Source: Xanthomonas indica (GTDB taxonomy: Bacteria; Pseudomonadota; Gammaproteobacteria; Xanthomonadales; Xanthomonadaceae). From it: a stretch of 64,000 nt of DNA. The stretch lies in NCBI RefSeq assembly GCF_040529045.1, contig NZ_CP131914.1, positions 1,596,501 through 1,660,500 on the forward strand. The letters run 5' to 3'. A model generated the notes under the pieces. It searched no databases. It worked only from the letters and a program-made list of their open reading frames with translations, and was not told the DNA's origin. Position 1 is the first letter of the stretch; the number at the start of each line of letters is the position of its first letter. Positions 55,613 to 64,000 of this stretch are shown here, in pieces. The position numbers and the translations under genes were made by a program.

Positions 55613-56295
55613 GCCTCGACGCGCAGGTTGCGCCGCGGCCCACACGCGCTTGGCTGCGGCGCGCCTGCACGCTTCCTGCGCGCTCCCGTCCGCCCTTTGG
55701 TGGCCGGGAGCGGCTGAAGCCTGGGGTATCTGCGATCGAAGTCGCTGGTGAGCCGGTAAGCGGCCTCCGCACACGCAGAGAGCCAGGCCAGGATGGGGGT
55801 CGATAGCACCATCGCCAGCGCAATCCCACCGGCACTTTGTTTGGATGGCGCAAAGAGATGGAAGGCGGCCGGCGCAAGCAGCCAAGGCACGAATGCGGCC
55901 ACGTACAGCGCAATGGCCCCTTTTCGATAGCACCTGGCCGATCTCCAGATCCCTTTGGGCACGAAGCGCGCCTTGTCGTCCGACAGGCCAATCATGCCTT
56001 TGGCCATCTTGCAGTACGCCAGGACCCGCGCTGCATTGCTGCGTTCCAATGCGACTCTGATCTCGTCGGCGTCGAGGTTGCCCCCGATCGCGTTGCCGAC
56101 CGCGATCTGCAAGGCGGCCGCATCCGCATGTCGCCAGGCGCCGTCAACGGACAGTGCGTACAGGCGTTGCGTACGTTTCACCGAGAGCCCGAGAAAGCCG
56201 GTCCTCCACTTGAGGAAGAACATGGGAAGCGCGCCGGCGGCGGCGATGACGCCGGCGATATGGCTGTAGCGACCTGCGAACTCGGCGAGTGACAT
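55558..56295 (-). CDS. Hypothetical membrane protein
   Basis: 245 residues from ATG 56295 ([11 protein letters not shown]). Hydrophobic segments at about 13-28, about 130-150 and about 160-180. A C-terminal 45-residue tail is basic and Pro-rich and overlaps msrA by 55 bp convergently. I recognise no family. The base composition of about 55700-56300 is visibly lower in GC than its neighbours, suggesting recent acquisition. The start or the end could be artefactual. Confidence 0.6.
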   Translation of the reverse strand: MSLAEFAGRYSHIAGVIAAAGALPMFFLKWRTGFLGLSVKRTQRLYALSVDGAWRHADAAALQIAVGNAIGGNLDADEIRVALERSNAARVLAYCKMAKGMIGLSDDKARFVPKGIWRSARCYRKGAIALYVAAFVPWLLAPAAFHLFAPSKQSAGGIALAMVLSTPILAWLSACAEAAYRLTSDFDRRYPRLQPLPATKGRTGARRKRAGAPQPSACGPRRNLRVEAQASSPIGQLTPVPPRPQ

Positions 56296-56406
56296 GCTGC
56301 GGCTCCGGACTGGACTCGGACGCATCAAGCCAAAGCAGCCTCTCAAGGAGCGAGACTGCACCTCGATGGGCGCGGCGACAGCGTGCGTCTTGCCGACGCC
56401 ATCCGC

Positions 56407-57633
56407 TTACTTGGCGCTACCCGCGCTGCCCTTGCCGGCGGCGGGCCGCAGCCGTGCCGCGTAACCGGAAAGCTGCAGCGCCTTGCGCGGCGGCAGGTCG
56501 GCCGTGAGCCGTGCGATCGCCGCATCGCCGTCGCGGCTGCGGCCAAGCGCATAGTCGGCCCGTGCCAGTTCCAACGTGGCGCGCTGGCGCACTGTCAGGT
56601 TGCCGAACGGGTCGAAGAAGGAGTCCACGCGCGTGCGGTCCTGCACCCCGGTCCAGCGGAACTCCAGCTCGGCCGGCGTCTCTTCGGCGAGTCGTGCGTA
56701 GCGCCGCCGCGCCTCGGCCGGTGCGAGCTGGCCGCTCAGCAGCGCCAGGCGGGTCCGCAACAGCGCCGTTTCGGCGGTTGGTGCGTCGACGGCGTAGGCA
56801 TCCAGGACGCGGCGCATCCACGCCCAGTCGACGTTGCCGGTGTCGGCCTGGGTGCCGAGCAGGTTGAAGGCGAGGATCGCCGCGCGCTGCGTCGCGGTGG
56901 TGGCGCGCTCGACCGCGTCCGCCGTCGGGCGCCCCAGCGTCGACGGCTTGACCAGCGCGATCGCCGGATCGTGCGCGAGGATCGCTTCCAGGTCCGGCTT
57001 GTGGAAATAGCCGACTACGACCAGCACGGTCTTGCCCGGGTGCGCCAGCGCCGCGGCGCGGATGCGTTGGGCCTGCAGGAAGGTGCGGTACAGGTACAGC
57101 CGCCGCGGCAGGTCCTGGTCGGCACGGGGCGCCGGCGTCTGCGCCCACTTCTGCACCGCGGCGACGTTCTCGGCCGCATCCGCGGCAAAGACGTCGCGCT
57201 GCAGGGCGGCCTTGTCGGGGAACGACAGGAAGCCCTGGAAACCCTGTTCGCGGCGCAGTTCCAGCGGGGTGTCCAGGTCCACGCCGAAGCCGAGCTTGGC
57301 GTCCTCCACCGGCGGCATCCAGTCGATCGGACAGAGGGCAACGGGATGCGCGGCGGCGTACGGCAGGATCACTCCCTGGACCTCGTAGGTGTACTCGTAA
57401 TAGTCGCCGCGCGCCGCCTGCTCCGGCGGACGCTCCAGGCAGATCGCGTCCGGCGCGAGGTGCTCCAGGAACGCGGCGAGCACGCCCGGCTGGTCGCGCT
57501 CGGAGACCAGTTGCGCGGCGTGCTCCACGCCCAGGATCGCGACCCGGGTCGGTGCCGGCGTGGCGGCCATGCCGGTGGCACTGGCGGCGGCCAGCGCCAG
57601 CAAAAACAAACAACGCGCCATCCATCCGCGCAT
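56407..57633 (-). CDS. Hypothetical periplasmic protein
   Basis: 408 residues from ATG 57633, AGGAG upstream. The signal peptide is MRGWMARCLFLLALAAASATGMAA. The N-terminal half (ILGVEHAAQLVSE, ICLERPPEQAA, VLVVVGYFHKPDLEAIL) resembles the TraB/ChaN-like pattern with alternating strands and a GYFH His. The C-terminal half is helical with repeated Ala/Arg/Leu-rich helices and TPR-like spacing. I do not assign a function. The 190 bp between its start and the DJ-1-like stop has no gene. Confidence 0.75.
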   Translation of the reverse strand: MRGWMARCLFLLALAAASATGMAATPAPTRVAILGVEHAAQLVSERDQPGVLAAFLEHLAPDAICLERPPEQAARGDYYEYTYEVQGVILPYAAAHPVALCPIDWMPPVEDAKLGFGVDLDTPLELRREQGFQGFLSFPDKAALQRDVFAADAAENVAAVQKWAQTPAPRADQDLPRRLYLYRTFLQAQRIRAAALAHPGKTVLVVVGYFHKPDLEAILAHDPAIALVKPSTLGRPTADAVERATTATQRAAILAFNLLGTQADTGNVDWAWMRRVLDAYAVDAPTAETALLRTRLALLSGQLAPAEARRRYARLAEETPAELEFRWTGVQDRTRVDSFFDPFGNLTVRQRATLELARADYALGRSRDGDAAIARLTADLPPRKALQLSGYAARLRPAAGKGSAGSAK

Positions 57634-57823
57634 GCACTCTCTCCTGTCGAAGCCGTGGAAGCACCCTGCCGGCGCGCGGGTGTGCGCGACCGCCGTTACG
57701 TCACGCCCGCCACGGATCGACCGCGGCGCCGCGCTCAGCCGCCGATGGCGGACTGCAGGGTGTGGCGACAAGTGTAGTCATGCTGCGCCACCGCCGTCTG
57801 CATGACAGGTGGCACTGGTCGCG

Positions 57824-58393
57824 CTAGACGAACTCGGCCGCGAACATCTGCCGCATCTGCGCGATCTGCTCTTCGCGTTCGGGGTGCAGCAGGCGCAGGC
57901 ATGCCTCGGCGAAGCTGACCGGGCTGGTGCCGGGGGCGGTGATCAGGCCGTCGGCGCTGACCACGCGGCGTTCCTGGTAGTGCGCGCTGCCGGCATAGAC
58001 AGTGGCGTGCTCGCGCAGGAAGGCTTCGGAGTTGCTGGTGTGCGGACGGGTATCGAGCAGGCCGGCGTAGGCCAGCGCCAGGGTCGCGCCGCAGATCGCC
58101 GCCACGCCACGGCCGGCCTCCAGGCGCTGCTGCAGCAACGCGCTCAGGCCCGGAATCTCGCCGGCCTGCCAGCGGTCGCTGCCGGGCAGCAGCCACAGGT
58201 CCGCGTCCAACGGCGCCAGATCCGACAGCGCATAGGTGGGGTGCAGGTCCAGTCCGCCGATCGAGGTGATGGGCTTGCCGTCGATGCTGGCGATCTGCAG
58301 CGTGTCGCCGAACCAGGCCCGCGCCGCCGGCAGGATGGTGCCGATCTCCCAGTCCGCCACGCCGTCCACCATCACCACTGCGATCGTTGCCAT
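57824..58393 (-). CDS. DJ-1/PfpI family protein
   Basis: 189 residues. The nucleophile elbow AAICGATLALA (Cys about 103), the SNSEAFLRE segment, and ITAPGTSPVSFA are characteristic. It may act as a glyoxalase/deglycase or chaperone-like stress protein. It is isolated with 190 bp and 277 bp flanking gaps. Confidence 0.88.
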   Translation of the reverse strand: MATIAVVMVDGVADWEIGTILPAARAWFGDTLQIASIDGKPITSIGGLDLHPTYALSDLAPLDADLWLLPGSDRWQAGEIPGLSALLQQRLEAGRGVAAICGATLALAYAGLLDTRPHTSNSEAFLREHATVYAGSAHYQERRVVSADGLITAPGTSPVSFAEACLRLLHPEREEQIAQMRQMFAAEFV

Positions 58394-58605
58394 TGCCTTG
58401 CCTCTGCACTCGGGCGCGCAGCATAGCCCGGGAAAAGTTGCGGCCGCGCCAACGCGGTGTCGAAAGTGCCGTGGGTGATGTGCGTTGTGGTTGCGTTTGT
58501 TTGGGCGCTCATGGGTGGTGCGCGTCGCGCAGCGCAATCGCCTGCACCGACGGCGTCCAATCGGGCGCGAAAACGGTGGCGAGACGCGCACCCGCTTCGC
58601 CGATT

Positions 58606-58636
58606 CCCCATTCGCGTTTCCCCATTCCCGCACCCC
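58606..58636 (-). repeat. C-rich (G-rich on minus strand) repeat
   Basis: CCCCATTCGCGTTTCCCCATTCCCG and CACCCC carry four C-tracts, so a quadruplex could form on the minus strand. It lies between the DJ-1-like start and the transaldolase stop. The rest of 58394-58670 contains no gene that I can support. Confidence 0.6.
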
Positions 58637-58670
58637 AAGCGCGGCATCGCCGCGCTTGGGGCTGCACCAC

Positions 58671-59639
58671 TCAGCCGATCAGCTTGTGCCGGATCGTGTC
58701 GCGCAGGGTCTGCAGGTCCTTGGCGAAGGTGTCGATGCCGCCAGCCAGCTTCTCGGTGGCCATCGGATCGGCCGCCAGGTCGGCGGCGAAGCGCTTGGCG
58801 TCGATCGGCTCGATCTTGGCGCCGTCGGCCTGACCGGGCGAGAGCTTGCGCGGCAGCGGGCCGTGGTCGGCGTCGAGCTTCTCCAGCAGGTCCGGCGAGA
58901 TGGTCAGGCGGTCGCAGCCGGCCAGCGCCTCGATCTGCGCGGTGGAGCGGAACGAGGCGCCCATCACCACGGTGGCCGAACCGCGGCGCTTGAACTCGTC
59001 GTAGACGCCGCGCACGAACTGCACGCCCGGGTCTTCGTCGATGGTCGCCGGGGTCTGGCCCTTGGCCACGTACCAGTCGAGGATGCGGCCGACGAACGGC
59101 GAGATCAGGAACACCCCGGCTTCGGCGCAGGCCAGGGCCTGGGTGCGGTTGAAGATCAGGGTCAGGTTGCAGTCGATGCCATCCTTCTGCAGCTGCCGCG
59201 CCGCCTCGATGCCTTCCCAGGTCGCGGCGACCTTGATCAGGATGCGGTCCTTGGGGATGCCGCGCTCGGCGTACATGGCGATGAACTTGTGCGCCTTGGC
59301 GATGGTGGCGGCGGTGTCGTGGGCCAGGTCGGCGTCCACTTCGGTGGACACGCGGCCGGGCACCAGCGCGCTGAGCTTGGCGCCAACGCCGATGGTCAGG
59401 CGGTCGGCGATCTCGTCGACCAGGGCGGCGTGGTCGCCGTCCTGGCCGCGCGCCCAGGCCAGCGCCTCGTCGATCAGGTCGGCATAGACCGGCAGGTCCA
59501 GCGCCTTCTTCACCAGGGTTGGGTTGGTGGTGCAGTCCACCGGCTTGAGCCGCTTGATCGCGTCGTAGTCGCCGGTATCGGCCACGACCACGGACAACTC
59601 GCGCAACTGGGCGAGCTTGGAGGGGGCGGAAGAGGTCAT
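58671..59639 (-). CDS. tal: Transaldolase
   Basis: 322 residues, GAGAGA upstream of the [17 protein letters not shown] near the start, catalytic Lys in [11 protein letters not shown] (about 133), [17 protein letters not shown], and ISPDLLEKL identify a class I transaldolase (TalB type). It moves a dihydroxyacetone unit in the pentose phosphate pathway, feeding NADPH supply used in peroxide defence. It is separate from the oxyR block but adjacent on the chromosome. Confidence 0.96.
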   Translation of the reverse strand: MTSSAPSKLAQLRELSVVVADTGDYDAIKRLKPVDCTTNPTLVKKALDLPVYADLIDEALAWARGQDGDHAALVDEIADRLTIGVGAKLSALVPGRVSTEVDADLAHDTAATIAKAHKFIAMYAERGIPKDRILIKVAATWEGIEAARQLQKDGIDCNLTLIFNRTQALACAEAGVFLISPFVGRILDWYVAKGQTPATIDEDPGVQFVRGVYDEFKRRGSATVVMGASFRSTAQIEALAGCDRLTISPDLLEKLDADHGPLPRKLSPGQADGAKIEPIDAKRFAADLAADPMATEKLAGGIDTFAKDLQTLRDTIRHKLIG

Positions 59640-59685
59640 CGGTATCTCTCGGGAACGAGTGGGAACAAGGATAGGGCCGCGCACG

Positions 59686-60117
59686 TTAACGCGCTGCGCG
59701 CGCGTTGTCGTCGTCGGCGCGCTGCACCGCGGTCACGCGCAGGCGCAGCGGGCGTCCGCCGGGCGCCTGCCAGTCGATGGACTGGCCCACGCCCAGGCCG
59801 AGCAGGGCGCTGCCGACCGGGGCCAGCACCGAGATGCGCGCATGCGCGGCATCGGCTTCGTGCGGATAGACCAGGGTCAGGTGGTGGCGCTCGCCGTGCA
59901 GTTCGTCTTCGCATTCCACGCGCGAATGCATGGCGACGATGCCGGGAGGAAGTTGGTCCGGCGCCACGACGGTGGCGCGGTCGAGTTCTGCGCCCAGCGC
60001 GAGCGCGGCCGGGTGCTGGTGCAAGGCGGGGGAGTCGAGCAGGGCTTCCAGGCGCGCGAGGTCGCGGCTGGAGACGATCAACGAGGGCGGCAGGCCGCTG
60101 CGGTGTTGCGAAGTCAT
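59686..60117 (-). CDS. Rnk/GreA-C-terminal-like nucleoside diphosphate kinase regulator
   Basis: 143 residues. An N-terminal helical part ([19 protein letters not shown]) and a C-terminal FKBP-like domain with [35 protein letters not shown] match the Rnk/GreAB-C family that binds RNA polymerase. The position directly after oxyR corresponds to orfX of the published Xanthomonas ahpC, ahpF-oxyR-orfX locus, though I cannot confirm identity from sequence alone. Confidence 0.87.
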   Translation of the reverse strand: MTSQHRSGLPPSLIVSSRDLARLEALLDSPALHQHPAALALGAELDRATVVAPDQLPPGIVAMHSRVECEDELHGERHHLTLVYPHEADAAHARISVLAPVGSALLGLGVGQSIDWQAPGGRPLRLRVTAVQRADDDNARAAR

Positions 60118-60148
60118 GGACAGGCTCCGGTTGGATGGCACAACGAAC

Positions 60149-60171
60149 GGGGGCGGCACCGTGCCGCCCCC
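60149..60171 (-). terminator. Palindromic stem-loop between oxyR and Rnk-like gene
   Basis: GGGGGCGGCAC (60149-60159) and GTGCCGCCCCC (60161-60171) form a near-perfect palindrome, with a stem of eight G/C pairs closing a 7-nt loop. On the minus strand it is followed by GTTCGTT, so it could terminate or attenuate oxyR transcripts before the Rnk-like gene. Confidence 0.65.
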
Positions 60172-60231
60172 TGTCGCCATTGTGCAAGCAAGCCGGCGCC
60201 GATGCGACGCCGCGGCCCGGTCCGGCCCCGC

Positions 60232-61185
60232 TCAGGCCACCTGGCGCGGCGCCTGGCTCGGCAGCGGCGCCTGCGCCGGCAGCGTGAACAGCTGTTCGGG
60301 CAGCGCGCCGAACAGGTGCGCCAGTTGCTGCAGGAACGCGCCCATCGCCGAACTGCGCCGCCACAGCATGGCGATGCGCCGGCTCGGCCCGCCGTCGGGC
60401 GCGAACGACAGCAGGCGCAGGTTCGGCGGATTGGCCACCGGCGGCTGCACCGCCAGCAGCGGCAACAGGGTCACGCCGACGTTGGCGGCGACCATCTGCC
60501 GCAGCGTCTCCAGGCTGGTGGCCTGGAACTCGGCCTTCTCCAGCGCGCCGGACAGATGGCACACGTCCAGCGCCTGGTCGCGCAGGCAGTGCCCGTCCTC
60601 GAGCAGCAGCAGGCGTTGCGCGTGCAGTTCTTCCAGGGTCAGCGGGGTCGCCCGCCGCGCCAGTGGATGCTGTTCGGGCACCGCCAGCACGAACGGTTCC
60701 TCGAACAGGAATTCGGCGTGCAACTGCTCGTCGTGCAGCGGCAGCGCCAGCAGCGCCGCGTCCAGCCGGCCCTCGCGCAGGCGGGTCAGCAGCACGTCGC
60801 TCTTCTCTTCGATCAGCAGCAGTTCCAGTTGCGGGAAGCGCTCGCGCACGCGCGGGATCACGTGCGGCAGCAGGTACGGGCCGAGCGTGGGGAAGATGCC
60901 CAGGCGCACGGTGCCGGCTTCCGGATCCTGGCTGCGCCGCGCCGCCTCCTTCATCTGCTCGATCTCGGCGACGATGCCGCGCGCGCGGCTCGCCGCCTCG
61001 CGCCCGGCCGGGGTCAGCATGACCTTGCGCGGGGCGCGTTCGACCAGCGGCACGCCCAGTTCGTCCTCGAGTTTCTTGATCTGCGTGGACAGCGTCGGCT
61101 GGCTGACGAAGCAGGCCGCGGCGGCGCGCCCGAAATGCTTGTGATCGGCCAGCGCCACCAGGTATTTCAGATCACGCAGGTTCAT
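60232..61185 (-). CDS. oxyR: Peroxide-sensing regulator OxyR
   Basis: 317 residues. N-terminal LysR-type HTH ([20 protein letters not shown]) and a regulatory domain with the redox cysteines in [12 protein letters not shown] (nine residues apart, as in E. coli C199/C208). Oxidation forms a disulfide that activates ahpC, ahpF and other genes. It is 150 bp downstream of ahpF on the same strand. Confidence 0.97.
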   Translation of the reverse strand: MNLRDLKYLVALADHKHFGRAAAACFVSQPTLSTQIKKLEDELGVPLVERAPRKVMLTPAGREAASRARGIVAEIEQMKEAARRSQDPEAGTVRLGIFPTLGPYLLPHVIPRVRERFPQLELLLIEEKSDVLLTRLREGRLDAALLALPLHDEQLHAEFLFEEPFVLAVPEQHPLARRATPLTLEELHAQRLLLLEDGHCLRDQALDVCHLSGALEKAEFQATSLETLRQMVAANVGVTLLPLLAVQPPVANPPNLRLLSFAPDGGPSRRIAMLWRRSSAMGAFLQQLAHLFGALPEQLFTLPAQAPLPSQAPRQVA

Positions 61186-61299
61186 CGACGGGTTCCTCGG
61201 GACGCAGCGGCGGGAGGTGTCGCAGGGTCACAGCATAGAGCGTCTGGCGCAGCTGACGGCGAGACAGATGGGTGCGCGCGTCGCAGGCCGCACGCCCGG

Positions 61300-61327
61300 G
61301 TCCCGCGCCGGCAGTGCGGCGCGGGAC
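61300..61327 (-). other. Stem-loop between ahpF and oxyR
   Basis: GTCCCGCGCCG (61300-61310) and CGGCGCGGGAC (61317-61327) form an 11-bp perfect stem with a 6-nt loop, 9 bp after the ahpF stop. No T tract follows on the minus strand, so partial read-through to oxyR is likely. Confidence 0.7.
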
Positions 61328-61335
61328 GGGGCGGA

Positions 61336-62928
61336 TCAGGCCGCTTCGGCGACGCTGCCGCTGGCGACCGGTGCGCTGTGGCGGATCAGGTGGTCGAAGG
61401 CGCTCAGCGCCGCCTTGGAACCTTCGCCCATGGCGATGATGATCTGCTTGTACGGCACCGTGGTCGCGTCGCCGGCGGCGAACACGCCCGGCAGCGAGGT
61501 CTGACCGCGGTCGTCGACCACGATCTCGCCGCGCGACGACAGCGCCACCGTGCCCTGCAGCCACTCGGTGTTCGGCAACAGCCCGATCTGCACGAAGATG
61601 CCTTCCAGCGCCAGGCGATGCACATCGCCGCCGACGCGGTCCTTGTACACCAGGCCGGTGACCTTCTGGCCATCGCCCAGCACCTCGGTGCTCTGCGCGT
61701 TGACCAGGATGTCGACGTTGCCCAGGCTGCGCAGCTTGCGCTGCAGGACGTCGTCGGCGCGCAGCTTGCTGTCGAACTCGACCAGGGTCACGTGGCTGAC
61801 GATGCCGGCCAGGTCGATCGCCGCTTCCACGCCGGAGTTGCCGCCGCCGATCACCGCCACGCGCTTGCCCTTGAACAGCGGGCCGTCGCAGTGCGGGCAG
61901 TAGGCCACGCCCTTGTTGCGGTACTGGTCTTCGCCGGGCACGTTCATCTGCCGCCAGCGTGCGCCGGTGGACAGGATCACCGTGCGGCTCTTCAGCGACG
62001 CGCCGTTGGCCAGCTTGACCTCGACCAGGCCGTCGGCACCGGCCGGCACCAGCTGTTCGGCGCGCTGCAGGTTCATGATGTCCACGTCGTACTGGCGCAC
62101 GTGCTGTTCCAGCGCCGCGGCCATCTTCGGGCCTTCGGTCTCCTGCACGGAGATGAAGTTCTCGATCGCCATGGTGTCCAGCACCTGGCCGCCGAACCGC
62201 TCGGCCGCCACGCCGGTGCGGATACCCTTGCGCGCGGCGTAGATCGCCGCGGCCGCGCCGGCCGGGCCGCCGCCGACCACCAGCACGTCGAACGGGGCCT
62301 TGGCCGCGATCGCCGCCGCATCGCGCTTGGCCGCGCCGGTGTCGAGCCGGGCCACGATCTGCTCCAGGGTCATGCGGCCTTGGTCGAAGACTTCGCCGTT
62401 GAGGTAGACGGTGGGCACCGACATGATCTGCCGCGCCTCGACCTCGTCCTGGAACAGTGCGCCGTCGATCGCCACGTGCTGGATGTTCGGGTTCAGCACC
62501 GCGGCCAGGTTCAGCGCCTGCACCACGTCCGGGCAGTTCTGGCAGGACAGCGAGAAATAGGTTTCGAAGCGGTATTCGCCGGGCAGGTTGCGTACCTGCT
62601 CGATCAGCTCGGCGGTGGCCTTGGACGGGTGGCCGCCGACCTGCAGCAGCGCCAGCACCAGCGAGGTGAACTCGTGGCCCATCGGCAGGCCGGCGAAGCG
62701 CAGGTGGATGTCGTGGCCTGGGCTGTTCAGCGCGAACGACGGGGCGCGCTCGCCGCTGTCGCGGTGCACGTCCAGGGTGATCTTGTCCGACAGCAGCACC
62801 AGGTCCTCGAGCAGGTCGAGCATCTCGCGCGACTTGGCGCCATCGTCCACCGACGCGGTGATGTGGATGGGCCGGACGACCCGCTCCAGGTAGGCCTTCA
62901 ACTGGGTTTTCAGATCGGCATCCAACAT
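61336..62928 (-). CDS. ahpF: Alkyl hydroperoxide reductase subunit F
   Basis: 530 residues, AGGAG before the ATG. An N-terminal thioredoxin-like domain with CQNC (about 130) is followed by FAD ([19 protein letters not shown]) and NAD(H) domains and the redox-active CPHC in [11 protein letters not shown] (about 345). It transfers electrons from NADH through its disulfides to AhpC. It is 163 bp downstream of ahpC, with a strong hairpin in between. Confidence 0.97.
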   Translation of the reverse strand: MLDADLKTQLKAYLERVVRPIHITASVDDGAKSREMLDLLEDLVLLSDKITLDVHRDSGERAPSFALNSPGHDIHLRFAGLPMGHEFTSLVLALLQVGGHPSKATAELIEQVRNLPGEYRFETYFSLSCQNCPDVVQALNLAAVLNPNIQHVAIDGALFQDEVEARQIMSVPTVYLNGEVFDQGRMTLEQIVARLDTGAAKRDAAAIAAKAPFDVLVVGGGPAGAAAAIYAARKGIRTGVAAERFGGQVLDTMAIENFISVQETEGPKMAAALEQHVRQYDVDIMNLQRAEQLVPAGADGLVEVKLANGASLKSRTVILSTGARWRQMNVPGEDQYRNKGVAYCPHCDGPLFKGKRVAVIGGGNSGVEAAIDLAGIVSHVTLVEFDSKLRADDVLQRKLRSLGNVDILVNAQSTEVLGDGQKVTGLVYKDRVGGDVHRLALEGIFVQIGLLPNTEWLQGTVALSSRGEIVVDDRGQTSLPGVFAAGDATTVPYKQIIIAMGEGSKAALSAFDHLIRHSAPVASGSVAEAA

Positions 62929-63005
62929 GGCGGACTCCTGACGTTGGGCAAAGCGAGGGGGAAGCGAACTGCCAGGGCAGTGCGCCGCGAACAAGGGAGG
63001 AGGGA

Positions 63006-63048
63006 TGAACCGCAGCCGGCGCCGGCGCGCGATGCCGGCTGCGGTTCA
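63006..63048 (-). other. Strong hairpin between ahpC and ahpF
   Basis: TGAACCGCAGCCGGC (63006-63020) and GCCGGCTGCGGTTCA (63034-63048) form a perfect 15-bp stem around a 13-nt loop, 43 bp after the ahpC stop. With a weak tail of pyrimidines on the minus strand it may stop most ahpC transcripts and protect their 3' ends, allowing more AhpC than AhpF. Confidence 0.8.
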
Positions 63049-63091
63049 CCCCCACCCCCGCCACCAGGCGGAGATGGGAGCGAGGGGCGGC

Positions 63092-63658
63092 TTAGATCTT
63101 GCCGACCAGGTCCAGCGACGGCTTCAGGGTCTTCTCGCCTTCCTTCCACTTGGCCGGGCACACCTCGCCCGGGTGCGCGGCGACGAACTGCGCGGCCTTG
63201 AGCTTGCGCAGGGTCTCGGTGACGTCGCGGGCGATCGCGTTGTCGTGGATCTCGAGGGTCTTGATCACGCCTTCCGGGTTGATCACGAAGGTGCCGCGCA
63301 GGGCCAGGCCTTCTTCCTCGATGTGCACGCCGAAGGCGCGGGTGAGCTGGTGGGTCGGGTCGCCGACCAGCGGGAACTGGGCCTTGCCCACCGCCGGCGA
63401 GGTCTCGTGCCACACCTTGTGCGAGAAATGGGTGTCGGTGGTGACGATGTAGACCTCGGCGCCGATCTTCTGGAACTCGGCGTAATGCTCGGCGGCGTCT
63501 TCCACTTCGGTGGGGCAGTTGAAGGTGAAGGCGGCGGGCATGAAGATCAGCACCGACCACTTGCCCTTCAGGTCCGCGTCGGTGACTTCGATGAATTCGC
63601 CGTTGCGGTAGGCGTTGGCCTTGAACGGCTGGACCTGGGTGTTGATCAAAGACGACAT
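63092..63658 (-). CDS. ahpC: Alkyl hydroperoxide reductase subunit C (peroxiredoxin)
   Basis: 188 residues, GAGGAAA before ATG 63658. Peroxidatic Cys in TFNCPTEVED (about 48), resolving Cys in GEVCPAKW (about 168). The typical two-Cys AhpC1 length is 187. It reduces hydrogen peroxide and organic peroxides, recycled by AhpF. It is the first gene of the leftward ahpC-ahpF-oxyR series and has an OxyR-type operator upstream. Confidence 0.97.
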   Translation of the reverse strand: MSSLINTQVQPFKANAYRNGEFIEVTDADLKGKWSVLIFMPAAFTFNCPTEVEDAAEHYAEFQKIGAEVYIVTTDTHFSHKVWHETSPAVGKAQFPLVGDPTHQLTRAFGVHIEEEGLALRGTFVINPEGVIKTLEIHDNAIARDVTETLRKLKAAQFVAAHPGEVCPAKWKEGEKTLKPSLDLVGKI

Positions 63659-63756
63659 GGAGTTTCCTCGTGGTTGCAATAGGGTCGGGGGATGGAACGA
63701 GGCTCATGATAGGGGGCGCCGATAGATCCCTCAAATCGATTGATGGAATTAAATAG

Positions 63757-63771
63757 ATAGGTTTCATCTAT
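63757..63771 (-). promoter_or_regulatory. Putative OxyR-binding half-operator upstream of ahpC
   Basis: ATAG (63757-63760), seven bases, CTAT (63768-63771): this is one half of the published OxyR recognition pattern of ATAG-N7-CTAT units 7 bp apart. The adjacent second unit (about 63735-63749) is weak. It is about 100 bp upstream of the ahpC start in AT-rich DNA (AAATCGATTGATGGAATTAAATAG region), consistent with activation of ahpC. Confidence 0.7.
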
Positions 63772-63894
63772 CGATTCCCAAGCCTGGCTCTTTGCTGCAC
63801 TGCCGCGCGATGGCGCCAGCCGCCCATGGCGCATAGGCGTTGCTCTCTTCTACCACGTTGGCTTTTCCGCGCCCGCTGCGTCATCGTGACAGCG

Positions 63895-64000
63895 ATGAAT
63901 GCGCCCACCCCCGAGTCCCTGCTGCGCGCGGCCTGCACCCAGGTCGAGCGCGGCGACGCCGAAGCCCTGCTGCTGCACGCCCTGCAACGCGACCGCGCGT
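63895..64000 (+). CDS. prmC: Release factor glutamine methyltransferase PrmC, N-terminal end (partial)
   Basis: An open frame begins at ATG 63895 and runs to the window edge. Its first 35 residues (MNAPTPESLLRAACTQVERG, then DAEALLLHALQRDRA) match the start of PrmC/HemK, where a helical N-terminal domain with DAE-LL-HAL-RDRA is conserved. PrmC methylates the GGQ glutamine in peptide release factors. It is divergent from ahpC (about 236 bp between starts). Confidence 0.75.
   Translation, partial: MNAPTPESLLRAACTQVERGDAEALLLHALQRDRA

Noticed and set aside
59617-63201. A 1194-codon plus-strand open frame
   Set aside because: It is antisense to tal, the Rnk-like gene, oxyR and ahpF, all of which are clear.

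Overview
The window is an ordinary stretch of a GC-rich gammaproteobacterial chromosome and most likely comes from Xanthomonas (or a close Xanthomonadaceae relative). Two blocks support this: lgt-thyA-folA facing apaH-apaG-rsmA-pdxA-surA-lptD, and the leftward ahpC-ahpF-oxyR-Rnk-like block, which matches the published Xanthomonas ahpC, ahpF-oxyR-orfX arrangement. A TonB-dependent receptor, a RaxRH-like two-component pair and palindromes with the core GTAGGAGCGGCTTCAGCCGC also fit. I see no transposase, integrase, phage gene, CRISPR array, tRNA or rRNA. Genus is inferred from gene order and repeat style, not from a search.

Layout. 1-1.9 kb: end of a TonB-dependent receptor, a probable heme-utilisation gene and a DUF6607 gene, closed by a strong terminator. 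1.95-5.7 kb: leftward TauD-like dioxygenase plus a sulfonate-type ABC importer. 6-11 kb: secreted S1-like protease, YbbA/YbbP-type ABC pair and divergent TesA-type esterase. 11.1-13.2 kb: OmpR-type regulator and sensor kinase. 13.3-20 kb: leftward regulator-kinase-RND pump-adaptor block. 20-24.4 kb: SGNH hydrolase, DgkA, TerC, and LemA with two TPM-type proteins. 24.4-34.5 kb: the housekeeping block for lipoprotein maturation, folate/thymidylate, Ap4A hydrolysis, rRNA methylation, pyridoxal phosphate and outer-membrane assembly. 34.7-39.3 kb: histone-deacetylase-like hydrolase, PduO-type cobalamin adenosyltransferase with a DUF6580 membrane protein, and two ubiquinone hydroxylases. 39.5-48.6 kb: mostly accessory genes (ComJ-like protein, two EF-hand proteins, an unrecognised wHTH-like protein, SMP-30-like and Gfo/Idh/MocA proteins, RlmM, a deaminase, two small lipoproteins, EamA, AraC). 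48.9-54.2 kb: GlnS, DUF2007 and a translationally coupled LuxR-hybrid kinase-receiver operon. 54.3-60.1 kb: SnoaL-like protein, MsrA, a lower-GC membrane protein, a hypothetical periplasmic protein, DJ-1/PfpI, transaldolase, Rnk-like factor. 60.2-64 kb: OxyR, AhpF, AhpC, an OxyR-type operator and the start of prmC.

Intergenic DNA holds two recurring repeat types. One is long palindromes (four copies). The other is short G-rich arrays of GGGATTNGGG type (at least five sites) that could form G-quadruplexes. A 79-bp tandem duplication lies just upstream of lgt.

No strikingly new multi-gene system is evident. The best candidates for undescribed biology are the orphan ComJ-like gene (39.5 kb), the paired EF-hand proteins with the neighbouring wHTH-like protein (40.2-41.9 kb), an orphan STN-domain lipoprotein beside a Cys-rich lipoprotein (45.9-46.8 kb), the DUF6580/PduO pair and the G-rich repeats.
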